Shown here piece after piece: positions 28,098 through 36,397 of a stretch of 64,000 nt of DNA; the first letter of the stretch is position 1, and each line of letters opens with the position of its first letter. The notes under the pieces were generated by a model. It did not search any database. It was not told the origin of the DNA and saw nothing but the letters and a program-made list of their open reading frames with translations. The DNA comes from Bacteroidales bacterium. Lineage in GTDB: Bacteria; Bacteroidota; Bacteroidia; Bacteroidales; Bacteroidaceae. Both the position numbers and the translations under genes were made by a program. The DNA lies in the NCBI GenBank assembly GCA_004554665.1, contig SFKY01000004.1, positions 12,974-76,973 on the forward strand, given 5' to 3'.

Positions 28098-28163
28098 CAC
28101 CTAAATGCCACCTTTGGCGCGCCAAAGGTGGCATTTAGGTGGGCTAAACGTGGCCTTTAGGTT
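28098..28163. repeat. Three-module 22-bp array containing a perfect 44-bp palindrome
   Basis: 28098-28141 is a perfect 44-bp palindrome with no loop, built from two inverted modules (CTAAATGCCACCTTTGGCG and its complement). A third module (CTAAACGTGGCCTTTAGG) follows at 28144. Cores start at 28102, 28123 and 28145. It lies after a complete terminator, so it has no need to terminate transcription. Confidence 0.85.
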
Positions 28164-28258
28164 TTCCCAGGGTGGCCTGTCCGCAGCGTGAAGTGCCCTA
28201 TGGGAGGATGTAGGGTAAACTTTCTGACCATAAATTTCATTATTTGCAAAGTAATCCG

Positions 28259-28266
28259 TAATTTTG
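28259..28266 (+). promoter_or_regulatory. -7 box of the SpmAB-flippase-S46 operon
   Basis: TAATTTTG 48 bp before the ATG at 28315; a TTTG lies at 28243 but at short spacing. Confidence 0.45.
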
Positions 28267-28314
28267 CAACCAGTTCATACCGCTTGGTTTATGCGCTAAT
28301 ACATTATTATATAT

Positions 28315-29544
28315 ATGGTACTCAACTATATTTGGGTGGCGTTTTTTATCATCGCCTTCGGCATCGCTCTTGTCAGGCTGTTGGTTATGGGAGACACAGA
28401 GGTGTTTCCGGCCATGATGAGCGCCACATTCGATTCGTCCAAGACCGCCTTTGAGATCTCCTTAGGACTTACAGGTGTGCTCTCGCTCTGGCTCGGCATC
28501 ATGAAGATAGGCGAAAAGGGTGGGGTGATTGCGGTCGTGGCCAAGGTGCTGTCGCCCGTCTTTGCCAAACTCTTTCCCGATATTCCCAAAGGGCATCCCG
28601 TTACGGGTTCCATCTTTATGAATATCGCGGCCAATATGCTGGGGCTCGACAATGCTGCCACGCCGCTCGGCCTGAAGGCGATGGAGCAGTTGCAGCAGTT
28701 GAATCCCAAGAAAGATTCGGCCTCCAACCCCATAATCATGTTTCTGGTGCTCAATACCTCCGGCCTCACCCTCATCCCCGTCTCCATCATGGTGTATCGG
28801 GCGCAGATGGGGGCTGCACAGCCCACAGACATCTTCATCCCCATCCTGTTGGCCACCTTCTTCTCCACGCTGGCAGGCATCATCATCACCTCCTTGTATC
28901 AGCGTATCAGTCTGCTCAACCGCGTCATGCTGCTTACGCTGGGCGGCATGCTGGCTGTGGTGGCGCTCATCATCTGGGGATTCGGTCAGCTGGACAAGGA
29001 CCAGATGAATGTGGTGAGCACCTCGGTGGCCAATATCCTGCTGATGACCATCATCGTGGGTTTCATCGTGGCCGGCTTGCGTAAGCGTATCAATGTGTAC
29101 GACACCTTTGTCGAGGGTGCCAAGGACGGATTTGCCACGGCCGTGCGCATCATCCCTTATTTGGTAGCCATTCTGGTAGGCATCGGTGTCTTCCGTGCGT
29201 CTGGCGCGATGGATATGCTCATCGACGGGATCGCATGGGGCGTGCGTGTCTGTGGCGGTGACAGCGATTTTGTGGCAGCCCTGCCCACGGCGTTGATGAA
29301 ACCTCTCTCGGGCTCGGGTGCCCGTGGCATGATGGTAGATGCCATGAGCACGTATGGAGCTGACTCGTTTGTGGGCCGGTTGAGTTGTATCTTCCAGGGT
29401 TCCACCGACACCACCTTCTATATTTTGGCCGTTTACTTCGGCAGTGTGGGCATCCGCCGCACCCGTCATGCCGTCAGCTGTGGCCTCTTGGCCGATCTGG
29501 CAGGTGTCATAGCGGCCATCTTCATAGCCTACCTATTCTTTTAA
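28315..29544 (+). CDS. SpmA-SpmB fusion (nucleoside-recognition/Gate-domain membrane protein)
   Basis: 409 residues, strongly hydrophobic with several transmembrane helices. Residues 1 to ~190 resemble spore maturation protein A (GLTGVLSLWLGIMKIGEKGG, NMLGLDNAATPLGLKAME) and ~225-409 resemble SpmB (FVEGAKDGFATAVRIIPYLV, KPLSGSGARGMMVD, GSTDTTFYILAVYFG). In Bacillus these are two proteins; here they are one chain, a known arrangement in non-sporulating Bacteroidetes. The family is thought to move or sense small molecules at the inner membrane; no substrate is established. Co-transcribed with a flippase (12-bp gap), suggesting an envelope role. Confidence 0.88.
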   Translation: MVLNYIWVAFFIIAFGIALVRLLVMGDTEVFPAMMSATFDSSKTAFEISLGLTGVLSLWLGIMKIGEKGGVIAVVAKVLSPVFAKLFPDIPKGHPVTGSIFMNIAANMLGLDNAATPLGLKAMEQLQQLNPKKDSASNPIIMFLVLNTSGLTLIPVSIMVYRAQMGAAQPTDIFIPILLATFFSTLAGIIITSLYQRISLLNRVMLLTLGGMLAVVALIIWGFGQLDKDQMNVVSTSVANILLMTIIVGFIVAGLRKRINVYDTFVEGAKDGFATAVRIIPYLVAILVGIGVFRASGAMDMLIDGIAWGVRVCGGDSDFVAALPTALMKPLSGSGARGMMVDAMSTYGADSFVGRLSCIFQGSTDTTFYILAVYFGSVGIRRTRHAVSCGLLADLAGVIAAIFIAYLFF

Positions 29545-29556
29545 AGGTAAAAATTT

Positions 29557-31050
29557 ATGGCAAATTTAAAGTCTTTAGTCAAGGATACGGCCATCTACGG
29601 AATCAGTAGCATAGCCGGACGGTTTATCAATTATCTGTTGGTACCCATTCAGACGGCAGCCTTTGTGGCCGGCGGAGGCGAGTACGGCGTAGTGACCAAT
29701 ATCTATGCCTATACGGCGCTGCTGATGGTGCTCCTCACCTACGGCATGGAGACCACCTTTTTCAGGTATGTCAACAAGAGTGAGGAGGATGCCCCCACTG
29801 TGTACAGCACCACGCTGCTCTCTGTGGCCGGAACCTCGTTGCTGTTTGTGGGCGTGGTCCTGGCCTTTCTGCCACAGATAGCCTCGTTGATGAAATACCC
29901 CGACCATCCCGAGTGGGTGGCTGTGATGTTTGTCTGTGTGGCCATCGACGCCTTCAAGTGCATCCCTTTTGCCTACCTGCGGTATCAGCGGCGGCCCATC
30001 AAGTTTGCCACGCTGCAGTTGGTCAATATCCTGCTCAACATCACGCTTAATCTCCTCTACCTCATCGTGCTGCCAGCCTTGCGGCTCAATCCCTTTGGCC
30101 TGTACGATGACCACTTCACGCTCGATGTGGGCATGGTCTTCTACATCAATTTGGTGTGCACGGCAGTGGTGCTGCTCTGTTTCAAGCGCGAGCTCACGGG
30201 CTTCCGCTATCGTTTCGACACCGCCCTTTGGCGGCGCATGCTGCGCTACGCCTGGCCGCTACTGCTCCTCGGCATTGCGGGCATTCTGAACCAGACGCTG
30301 GACAAGATCATCTTCCCCTACCTGTATGCCGGCAGCGATGCCAAGGCCCAGTTGGGTATCTACGGGGCAGCTACCAAGATAGCCATGATTATGGCCATGA
30401 TAACCCAAGCCTTCCGCTACGCCTACGAACCGTTTGTCTTCGGCAAGGCCAAGGACCGTGACAACCGCGAGACCTATGCCTTGGCCATGAAATACTTTGT
30501 CATCTTCACGCTCCTGGCCTTCCTCGTAGTGATGGGCTACATGGACGTGCTGCGCTATGTCATCCGTGACCAGAGCTATTGGCCCGGTCTGCGGGTGGTG
30601 CCCATCGTCATGGCGGCCGAGATCATGATGGGTGTGTACTTCAACCTGTCGTTCTGGTACAAGCTCATCGACAAGACCATCTACGGGGCATGGTTCTCGG
30701 GCATCGGTTGCGTGGTGCTCGTCATGGTCAATGTGGTCTTCGTGCCCCGCTACAGCTACATGGCCTGCGCGTGGGGCGGTGTGGCGGGCTATGGCACGGC
30801 CATGCTGCTGTCTTATCTGGTGGGTCAGCGCAAGTACCGCATCGACTACCCAGTCAAGGACATGCTCTGCTATGTGCTCATAGCCGCCCTCTTCTGTGCC
30901 GGCATGATGGTGGCCAACGAGTGGCTGCCCATGTGGCCCGCTTTGGGTGTCAATACGGTGCTCATCCTGCTCTTTGTGGGGCATATCCTGTACCACGACT
31001 TCCCCCTGCACCGGCTTCCCGTGATTGGAAAATACTTCAGAAACAAATAA
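29557..31050 (+). CDS. Wzx/MATE-type polysaccharide flippase
   Basis: 497 residues with 12-14 predicted membrane helices. The start ANLKSLVKDTAIYGISSIAG and the pattern GGGEYGVVTNIYAYTALL are typical of the oligosaccharide flippase family (polysaccharide biosynthesis protein). These proteins turn lipid-linked sugars over the inner membrane for LPS, capsule or cell-wall synthesis. No glycosyltransferase genes are adjacent, so its cargo is unknown. It lies 12 bp after the SpmAB gene and 12 bp before the S46 peptidase gene, so the three probably share a transcript. Confidence 0.85.
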   Translation: MANLKSLVKDTAIYGISSIAGRFINYLLVPIQTAAFVAGGGEYGVVTNIYAYTALLMVLLTYGMETTFFRYVNKSEEDAPTVYSTTLLSVAGTSLLFVGVVLAFLPQIASLMKYPDHPEWVAVMFVCVAIDAFKCIPFAYLRYQRRPIKFATLQLVNILLNITLNLLYLIVLPALRLNPFGLYDDHFTLDVGMVFYINLVCTAVVLLCFKRELTGFRYRFDTALWRRMLRYAWPLLLLGIAGILNQTLDKIIFPYLYAGSDAKAQLGIYGAATKIAMIMAMITQAFRYAYEPFVFGKAKDRDNRETYALAMKYFVIFTLLAFLVVMGYMDVLRYVIRDQSYWPGLRVVPIVMAAEIMMGVYFNLSFWYKLIDKTIYGAWFSGIGCVVLVMVNVVFVPRYSYMACAWGGVAGYGTAMLLSYLVGQRKYRIDYPVKDMLCYVLIAALFCAGMMVANEWLPMWPALGVNTVLILLFVGHILYHDFPLHRLPVIGKYFRNK

Positions 31051-31062
31051 AACAGATACACA

Positions 31063-33177
31063 ATGAGAAAGAAAATGATGTGGCTGCTCGCCGCCATGAT
31101 GACCGCTCAGGTGGCGGTGGCCGACGAGGGCATGTGGACACTTTACAATCTGCCGAAAGCTGTCTACCAAACCATGCAGGCAGAGGGTTTCAGGCTCCCC
31201 TACGAGGCGCTTTACAGCGATGCTGGTGCCATCAAGAATGCGGTGGTCAACTTCTCGGGCTACTGTTCGGGTGTGGTGGTGTCGCCAGACGGTCTGGTCT
31301 TTACCAACCACCATTGCGGATTCGAGGCCATCAGGTCTCATTCTACTGTGGAGCACGACTATATGCTCAACGGATTCTATGCCAAGACCTATGAGGAAGA
31401 GTTGCCCAACGAGGGCATGTTTGTCTCGTTCATGATTGACCAGCGCGATGTGACTCCCGAACTGATGAGCCTGGGTTTCGCCGCCATGAACAATGAGCGC
31501 AAGGGCGAGGTCATCGACTCACTGCAGACGGTCTACACCCGCGAGGCAAGGCGCCGCGACTCTACGCTGCATGTCAATATCGATGCCTTCTACGAGGGCA
31601 ACAAGTATTATGCCACCACTTACCAGGACTTCAGGGACCTGCGACTGGTGTTTACCGTACCCAAGTCGATGGGTAAGTTTGGCGGAGAGACCGACAACTG
31701 GATGTGGCCGCGCCAGACCTGCGACTTCTCGGTGTTCCGTATCTATGCCGATCCCAAGACAGGAGGCCCTGCTGCCTACTCCAAGGACAATGTGCCCTAC
31801 CATCCCAAGCACTGGGCACCCGTGTCGCTGCAAGGTTACAAGGAGGGAGACTTTGCCATGACGATGGGATACCCCGGCTCCACCAACCGCTACCTCTCGT
31901 CTTACGGCATCAGGGAGCGTCGCGACGCGCAGAACGAGCCCCGTGCACAGGTACGTGGCGTGAAGCAGGAGGTGATGACGCGCCACATGCGGGCCGATGA
32001 GGCCGTGCGTATCAAGTACGACTCTAAGTTTGCACAGAGTGCCAACTACTGGAAAAACTCCATCGGCATGAACAAGTGTATCGACAGTATCGGACTGATT
32101 CAGCAGAAGCGCGAGTTTGAGCAGCGTATTCGACAGTGGCAGGACGAGACAGGCTACCTGAAGGGCAAACTGGATTTTGACAAGATGGAACAACTGTACA
32201 ACAAGCGCTTCGAGGCCATGAAGAACCTGATGTACAGCCGCGAGAGCTTCTACAGGACCAACGAACTGGCCGACCGGGCCATCCGTCTGAACCGTATCGA
32301 GGTCAAGGGCCCTAAGGACAAGCCCAAGAAGCAGTATGTGGAGTTTGAGGACAACAGCGACACATGGGACGCAGCCCTCGACAAAGAGGTCCTGGCCGTG
32401 CTCATGCGCAACTATCGCCAGCAGGTGGATGCCCGGTACTTGCCCAAGTTTTACGAAACGGTGGACAAAGACTTTGGCGGTGACTATGCACGCTACGTGG
32501 ACTATCTCTATGAGAAATCGATGCTGATGAAACCCGGTGCCAAGCTCTATATCAAGAGCAAGGCCTACGCCAAGGACCCCGGCGTGCAGTTTGGTCTCGA
32601 CCTGCTCGAACTCGACGGAATGCTGCGCGTCACCCTGCAGGAGACGATGGACAGCATCGATGAGCAGGAACGCTGGCTCTGCGATGCCAAGCTCCGTATG
32701 GAGGAAGGCCTGCCCCACTACTCTGATGCCAATTTCACCATGCGTCTGAGCTACGGACAGGTGGGCGGTTTCGAACTGGGTGGCAGTCCGTCGGGCTATT
32801 ACACCGAGGCAAGCAGCATTGTCGATAAGATGAAGCGTGCCGACAGTATCGTAGACTACTTTGCCGAGCCCGTCATGCACCAGTTGCTGTCGGCCAACGA
32901 CTTCGGCAAGTATCAGGATGCCGTGACCGGTAAGATGCACCTATGCTTCCTCACCAATAACGACATCACGGGCGGCAACTCAGGCTCGCCCATGTTCGAC
33001 GGAGAGGGCCGGCTGATAGGTCTGGCTTTCGATGGCAACTGGGACAGTCTCTCAAGCGATATCAATTTTGACAGCCGTCTGGCCCGTTGCATCGGTGTGG
33101 ACATTCGCTATGTGCTCTTCATGATGGACAAGTGGGGTCATGCCGACCGCCTGTTGCAGGAGATAGGCGCCAAATAA
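31063..33177 (+). CDS. S46-family dipeptidyl-peptidase, DPP7-like
   Basis: 704 residues, full length for the family. Signal peptide ends near AVA-DEGMW. The chymotrypsin-fold halves flank a helical lid domain. H84 (TNHHCG, 81-86) is the probable catalytic histidine and S640 (GGNSGSP) the nucleophile. By offset from the serine, the residue that decides P1 specificity (Arg in Porphyromonas DPP11, Gly in DPP7) is G658 here, which points to DPP7-type preference for hydrophobic P1 residues; this alignment is by eye. The enzyme removes dipeptides from oligopeptides in the periplasm for amino-acid use. Confidence 0.92.
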   Translation: MRKKMMWLLAAMMTAQVAVADEGMWTLYNLPKAVYQTMQAEGFRLPYEALYSDAGAIKNAVVNFSGYCSGVVVSPDGLVFTNHHCGFEAIRSHSTVEHDYMLNGFYAKTYEEELPNEGMFVSFMIDQRDVTPELMSLGFAAMNNERKGEVIDSLQTVYTREARRRDSTLHVNIDAFYEGNKYYATTYQDFRDLRLVFTVPKSMGKFGGETDNWMWPRQTCDFSVFRIYADPKTGGPAAYSKDNVPYHPKHWAPVSLQGYKEGDFAMTMGYPGSTNRYLSSYGIRERRDAQNEPRAQVRGVKQEVMTRHMRADEAVRIKYDSKFAQSANYWKNSIGMNKCIDSIGLIQQKREFEQRIRQWQDETGYLKGKLDFDKMEQLYNKRFEAMKNLMYSRESFYRTNELADRAIRLNRIEVKGPKDKPKKQYVEFEDNSDTWDAALDKEVLAVLMRNYRQQVDARYLPKFYETVDKDFGGDYARYVDYLYEKSMLMKPGAKLYIKSKAYAKDPGVQFGLDLLELDGMLRVTLQETMDSIDEQERWLCDAKLRMEEGLPHYSDANFTMRLSYGQVGGFELGGSPSGYYTEASSIVDKMKRADSIVDYFAEPVMHQLLSANDFGKYQDAVTGKMHLCFLTNNDITGGNSGSPMFDGEGRLIGLAFDGNWDSLSSDINFDSRLARCIGVDIRYVLFMMDKWGHADRLLQEIGAK

Positions 33178-33195
33178 GTTGACTCCCCCTAAAGC

Positions 33196-33234
33196 AAATG
33201 TGGGAAGTAGTCCGCGCGACTGCTTCCCACATTT
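33196..33234 (+). terminator. Hairpin after the S46 peptidase gene
   Basis: 17-bp stem, AAATGTGGGAAGTAGTC (33196-33212) with 33218-33234, one G-U pair, loop CGCGC; the stem ends in ATTT. 18 bp past the stop. Confidence 0.75.
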
Positions 33235-33327
33235 GTGTTTGAGAGGAAACTGGCATCAGGCTGTGGAAAAAATCAGTGTGGTAGGAAAAGGAGTTGGGGT
33301 AAAAGGTGGGATAATAGATTTGTTTTT

Positions 33328-33335
33328 GTATCTTT
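33328..33335 (+). promoter_or_regulatory. -7 box upstream of GH97, predicts a long leader
   Basis: TATCTTTG about 317 bp before the GH97 ATG. No closer plus-strand TAnnTTTG is seen, so the mRNA leader may be about 310 nt. Confidence 0.5.
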
Positions 33336-33439
33336 GTGGCAGAAACCTAATAGGTGTCCTGTGAGGACGTTGTGGGTCGATAGGGCTCCTTACCGTATGA
33401 TTGGGTTACAAAAGTAGAGACAATAAAATAGGACTGTGT

Positions 33440-33544
33440 ATGAAATCATCATGTTATGAGTGTCTGTGTGGCAAGCGAGGGTTCCTTCGCTGGATGTGCC
33501 TGTTGCTGTGGTGTACCTGTCGCAGCCAGAGCGGGACGTTCTGA
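33440..33544 (+). CDS. Possible 34-residue Cys-rich leader peptide
   Basis: A short open frame in the long leader before GH97: begins MKSSCYECLCGKRGF, ends CRSQSGTF, with six cysteines (5, 8, 10, 20, 25, 27) and a hydrophobic middle. AGGA lies about 8 nt upstream of its ATG. It may be chance; no homologue is recognised. Confidence 0.2.
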   Translation: MKSSCYECLCGKRGFLRWMCLLLWCTCRSQSGTF

Positions 33545-33651
33545 GATAGAATTGGGTGCGTATGCACCAGCCAGTTTCATCCCGAGGTGATGCTTGGCCG
33601 TGCAGTAGAAAAAATTTAGGAAACTTGAATATGGTAGAAACAGTAATAAGC

Positions 33652-35538
33652 ATGAAGAAAATAGCGTTTTTTTTAGGTGTCTGGTTGCAGTCGTTGTGGC
33701 TTTGTGCCCAGACGGTATTGCCTTTGGCCAGTCCTTCGGCAACCTTGAAAGCCGACATCCGAGTTGAGAGCCGGGCTGTCGGGATGATTTTGTATGATGA
33801 GGGCGACAAAGTGGTGGAGGCAAAGACCCTCCAGTTGGAGTTGGACAAGGAGATGCTGGTGGGAAACTGGCAGATAGCCGCTCAGACCACCACTTCGGTG
33901 GACCAGACGTGGCAGCCTGTGTATGGCGAGCGGTCGTTGGTGAGAGATTGTTACAACGAACTCAATCTCCAACTGCGCGATGATGTGAACCAGAAGCAGA
34001 TCCAGCTGCTTGTCCGTCTCTACGACGAGGGAATGGCTTTCCGTTATGTGTTTGACAAACTCGATTTCTGGAACCGCACCTTGCTCGGCGAACATACCCA
34101 GTTTCTCTTCGACCACGATTGCGACACATGGGTGACAGACAGGGCGCAGGATGCTTACACCAAGACCCGTCTGAGCGATCTCAATATTACGGCCGACCGG
34201 CCACAGGTGATACAGGTGGCTACCAACAGATTTGTGGCCATCGGCGAGGCCGCACTGGTAGACTATGCACGCATGAAACTGGGCAAGAGCAAGGCAGGTC
34301 TTGGAGTACAGTCGGTGCTGTCGGGCAAGGTCAACCTGCACTTGGCCGGCTACCGGTCGCCTTGGCGCTATGTGATGGTGGCCAACCATCCCGGTCAGCT
34401 GGTCCAAAACAACGACTTGGTGCTGAATCTGAACGAGCCCAACCAAATCTCCAACACCGCATGGATCAAACCTGGCCGCGTGCTTCGTGAGGTTACGCTT
34501 ACCACGGCGGGTGGTATAGCTTGCGTGGACTTTGCCGCAGCCAACGGTATCGAGTACGTAGAGTTTGATGCAGGCTGGTATGGTCCTGAAAACGATGAGG
34601 CCTCGGATGCCACGACCGTCACCGTGGATCCTGCACGCTCCAAAGGGCCGCTCGATCTGCAGCATGTGATCGACTATGCCAACCGTCGAGGCGTGGGCAT
34701 CATCCTCTATGTGAATATGAAGGCGCTGGCCCAACAGTTGGACGAACTGCTGCCGCTCTACCAAAAATGGGGCGTGAAAGGCCTAAAGTATGGTTTTGTG
34801 GACGTGGGCGACCAATATTCCACCGCATGGCTGCATCAGGCTGTGCGCAAGGCTGCCAAATACGAGCTGATGGTAGACATACACGACGAGTATCGCCCCA
34901 CTGGCTATTCGCGTACCTATCCTAACCTGATTACGCAAGAGGGCATCCGGGGCGACGAGGAGTCACCTGCGCTCACACAGAGCATCTACACGCTGTACAA
35001 CCGCATGATTTGCGGTGCAGGCGATAATACCAACTGCTATTTTGCCGAGCGTGTGAGCACCAAGATGGGTGGTCTGGCGGCCCAACTGGCCAAGCGCGTG
35101 GCCATCTATAGTCCTTGGCAGTTTGTGTTCTGGTACGACAGACCCGAGAAGGCTCCCTCGCGTGCCGGAGGGGCCGGTTCCACCGAGTCGGTGATTAAGA
35201 CCGATGCGCTGACAGCCTTCTATTGCTCCATTCCCACCGTCTGGGACGATACCCGTTTTTGCGAAGGCGACATGGATTCGTATGCCGTGGTGGCAAGGCG
35301 GTCGGGGTCAGACTGGTATGTGAGTGTGCTGAATGCAGGTGACAAGCGTCGGGTGACGGTGCCTGTGGCCGAATGGCTGCCTCAGGCAGTCCGCTACAAG
35401 GCCATGTGGTACCACCAGCCGGGCAACAAGAAGGATGAGGTGCGTGCCAAGGCGTTGCCCTGTGACGGCAAGTCCCCGATTACGCTCGAGGTGGCAGCCA
35501 ACACTGGTTGTCTGTTGCACCTCACGCCCATAAAGTAG
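33652..35538 (+). CDS. GH97 alpha-glycosidase (SusB-like family)
   Basis: 628 residues from the ATG at 33652, which opens a signal peptide (MKKIAFFLGVWLQSLWLCAQ); in-frame starts at 33631 and 33556 are possible but bury it. The N-terminal beta-supersandwich (ESRAVGMILYDEGDKVVEAK) and the (beta/alpha)8 barrel (YVEFDAGWYGPEN, DIHDEYRPTGYSRTYPNL, QEGIRGDEESP) are GH97 hallmarks. Retaining members have Asp after a KV/KY pair as nucleophile; here the stretch is GLKYGFVDVGDQ, with Gly there, which suggests the inverting, SusB-like mechanism using glutamates and calcium (inference). Likely periplasmic alpha-glucosidase or relative. Confidence 0.9.
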   Translation: MKKIAFFLGVWLQSLWLCAQTVLPLASPSATLKADIRVESRAVGMILYDEGDKVVEAKTLQLELDKEMLVGNWQIAAQTTTSVDQTWQPVYGERSLVRDCYNELNLQLRDDVNQKQIQLLVRLYDEGMAFRYVFDKLDFWNRTLLGEHTQFLFDHDCDTWVTDRAQDAYTKTRLSDLNITADRPQVIQVATNRFVAIGEAALVDYARMKLGKSKAGLGVQSVLSGKVNLHLAGYRSPWRYVMVANHPGQLVQNNDLVLNLNEPNQISNTAWIKPGRVLREVTLTTAGGIACVDFAAANGIEYVEFDAGWYGPENDEASDATTVTVDPARSKGPLDLQHVIDYANRRGVGIILYVNMKALAQQLDELLPLYQKWGVKGLKYGFVDVGDQYSTAWLHQAVRKAAKYELMVDIHDEYRPTGYSRTYPNLITQEGIRGDEESPALTQSIYTLYNRMICGAGDNTNCYFAERVSTKMGGLAAQLAKRVAIYSPWQFVFWYDRPEKAPSRAGGAGSTESVIKTDALTAFYCSIPTVWDDTRFCEGDMDSYAVVARRSGSDWYVSVLNAGDKRRVTVPVAEWLPQAVRYKAMWYHQPGNKKDEVRAKALPCDGKSPITLEVAANTGCLLHLTPIK

Positions 35539-35591
35539 CCTGTCCAATGAGCATAGGTGTCCAATGGGGTGGGATGTAAAGAATCTCTCAT

Positions 35592-35633
35592 GCAAATGGG
35601 GCTAATGCGGAAGTCTGCATTAGCCCCATTTGC
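35592..35633. terminator. Bidirectional terminator between GH97 and ndk
   Basis: Perfect 17-bp stem GCAAATGGGGCTAATGC (35592-35608) with 35617-35633 and an 8-nt loop, between two converging genes. Confidence 0.75.
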
Positions 35634-35652
35634 GTAAAGTGATAGGCTGGAC

Positions 35653-36120
35653 CTAAAATTCGTCGTTGGCGTAGAGGTAGGGGAAGGTGCACTGGTCCCA
35701 CTCGAAGATTTCCTCGTCGCGGAAGAAGCGGCGGAGCTCTACGGCAGCTGTCTCGGGAGAGTCAGACGCATGTACGATATTCTCTTGGAAACTCATGCAG
35801 TACGAGCCGCGGATGGTGCCGGGGGCTGCGTTTCGTCCGTTGGTGGGGCCTGCGAGGGCGCGTACGGCGGCGATGGCGTCTACTCCGGCCAGGCAGAGCG
35901 CTACCACGGGAGCTGTCATCATCGAGTCTTTGACGCGCTGGAAAAACGGTTTTTCGCTCAGGTGGGCGTAATGCTCGGAGAGGAGTTCATCGGTCAGCAT
36001 CATCATCTTCATGCCGCAGATACGGAATCCTTTCTTTTCGAAGATACTGATGATTTCTCCGGCAAGTGCGCGCTGCATCGTGCAGGGCTTAAGCAGTACT
36101 AAAGTCTTTTCGATAGCCAT
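35653..36120 (-). CDS. ndk: Nucleoside diphosphate kinase
   Basis: 155 residues. Starts MAIEKTLVLLKPCTMQR, with the conserved Lys in LLKP. The catalytic histidine is H117 in NIVHASDS, and RGSYCMSFQENIVHASDSPE matches the family's active-site block. It transfers the gamma phosphate between nucleoside triphosphates and diphosphates in the cytoplasm. Usual length. TACATTTG at 36177-36184 on the minus strand is the likely -7 box. Confidence 0.95.
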   Translation of the reverse strand: MAIEKTLVLLKPCTMQRALAGEIISIFEKKGFRICGMKMMMLTDELLSEHYAHLSEKPFFQRVKDSMMTAPVVALCLAGVDAIAAVRALAGPTNGRNAAPGTIRGSYCMSFQENIVHASDSPETAAVELRRFFRDEEIFEWDQCTFPYLYANDEF

Positions 36121-36176
36121 TGTTATGTAAAAAATAGGTTAGGGTTAGTAAAAATATGGTTACTTGGTCTCTTTTG

Positions 36177-36184
36177 CAAATGTA
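36177..36184 (-). promoter_or_regulatory. -7 box for ndk
   Basis: TACATTTG on the minus strand, 57 bp before the ndk ATG. Confidence 0.5.
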
Positions 36185-36306
36185 CACAATTCTTTGCAAA
36201 TGAATGTTTTTTCCGCTTCTTTTTTTCGTCTTCCGGTCAAAAAAAGTAGGGGAAGCTGGTCGCCTTGGCCTGCTTTGGGGAAGGGTAGGAGGGTCAGGCG
36301 AATAAG

Positions 36307-36379
36307 AACAGGGAGATGGGTGGAACCCTGTTGCCGTGCATAGATGCCCTGCAGCGGAGTCTCCACTCATCTCCCTGTT
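36307..36379 (-). terminator. Long-stem hairpin after the DEAD-box gene
   Basis: 18-bp stem with one mismatch (36307-36324 with 36362-36379; core AACAGGGAGATG) and a long GC-rich loop, directly downstream of the helicase stop. Confidence 0.6.
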
Positions 36380-36397
36380 ATCGTTTCGGGTGTGTGC

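Noticed and set aside
33390..33848. 152-residue minus-strand frame before and into GH97
   Set aside because: It overlaps the GH97 signal peptide antisense and has no domain.
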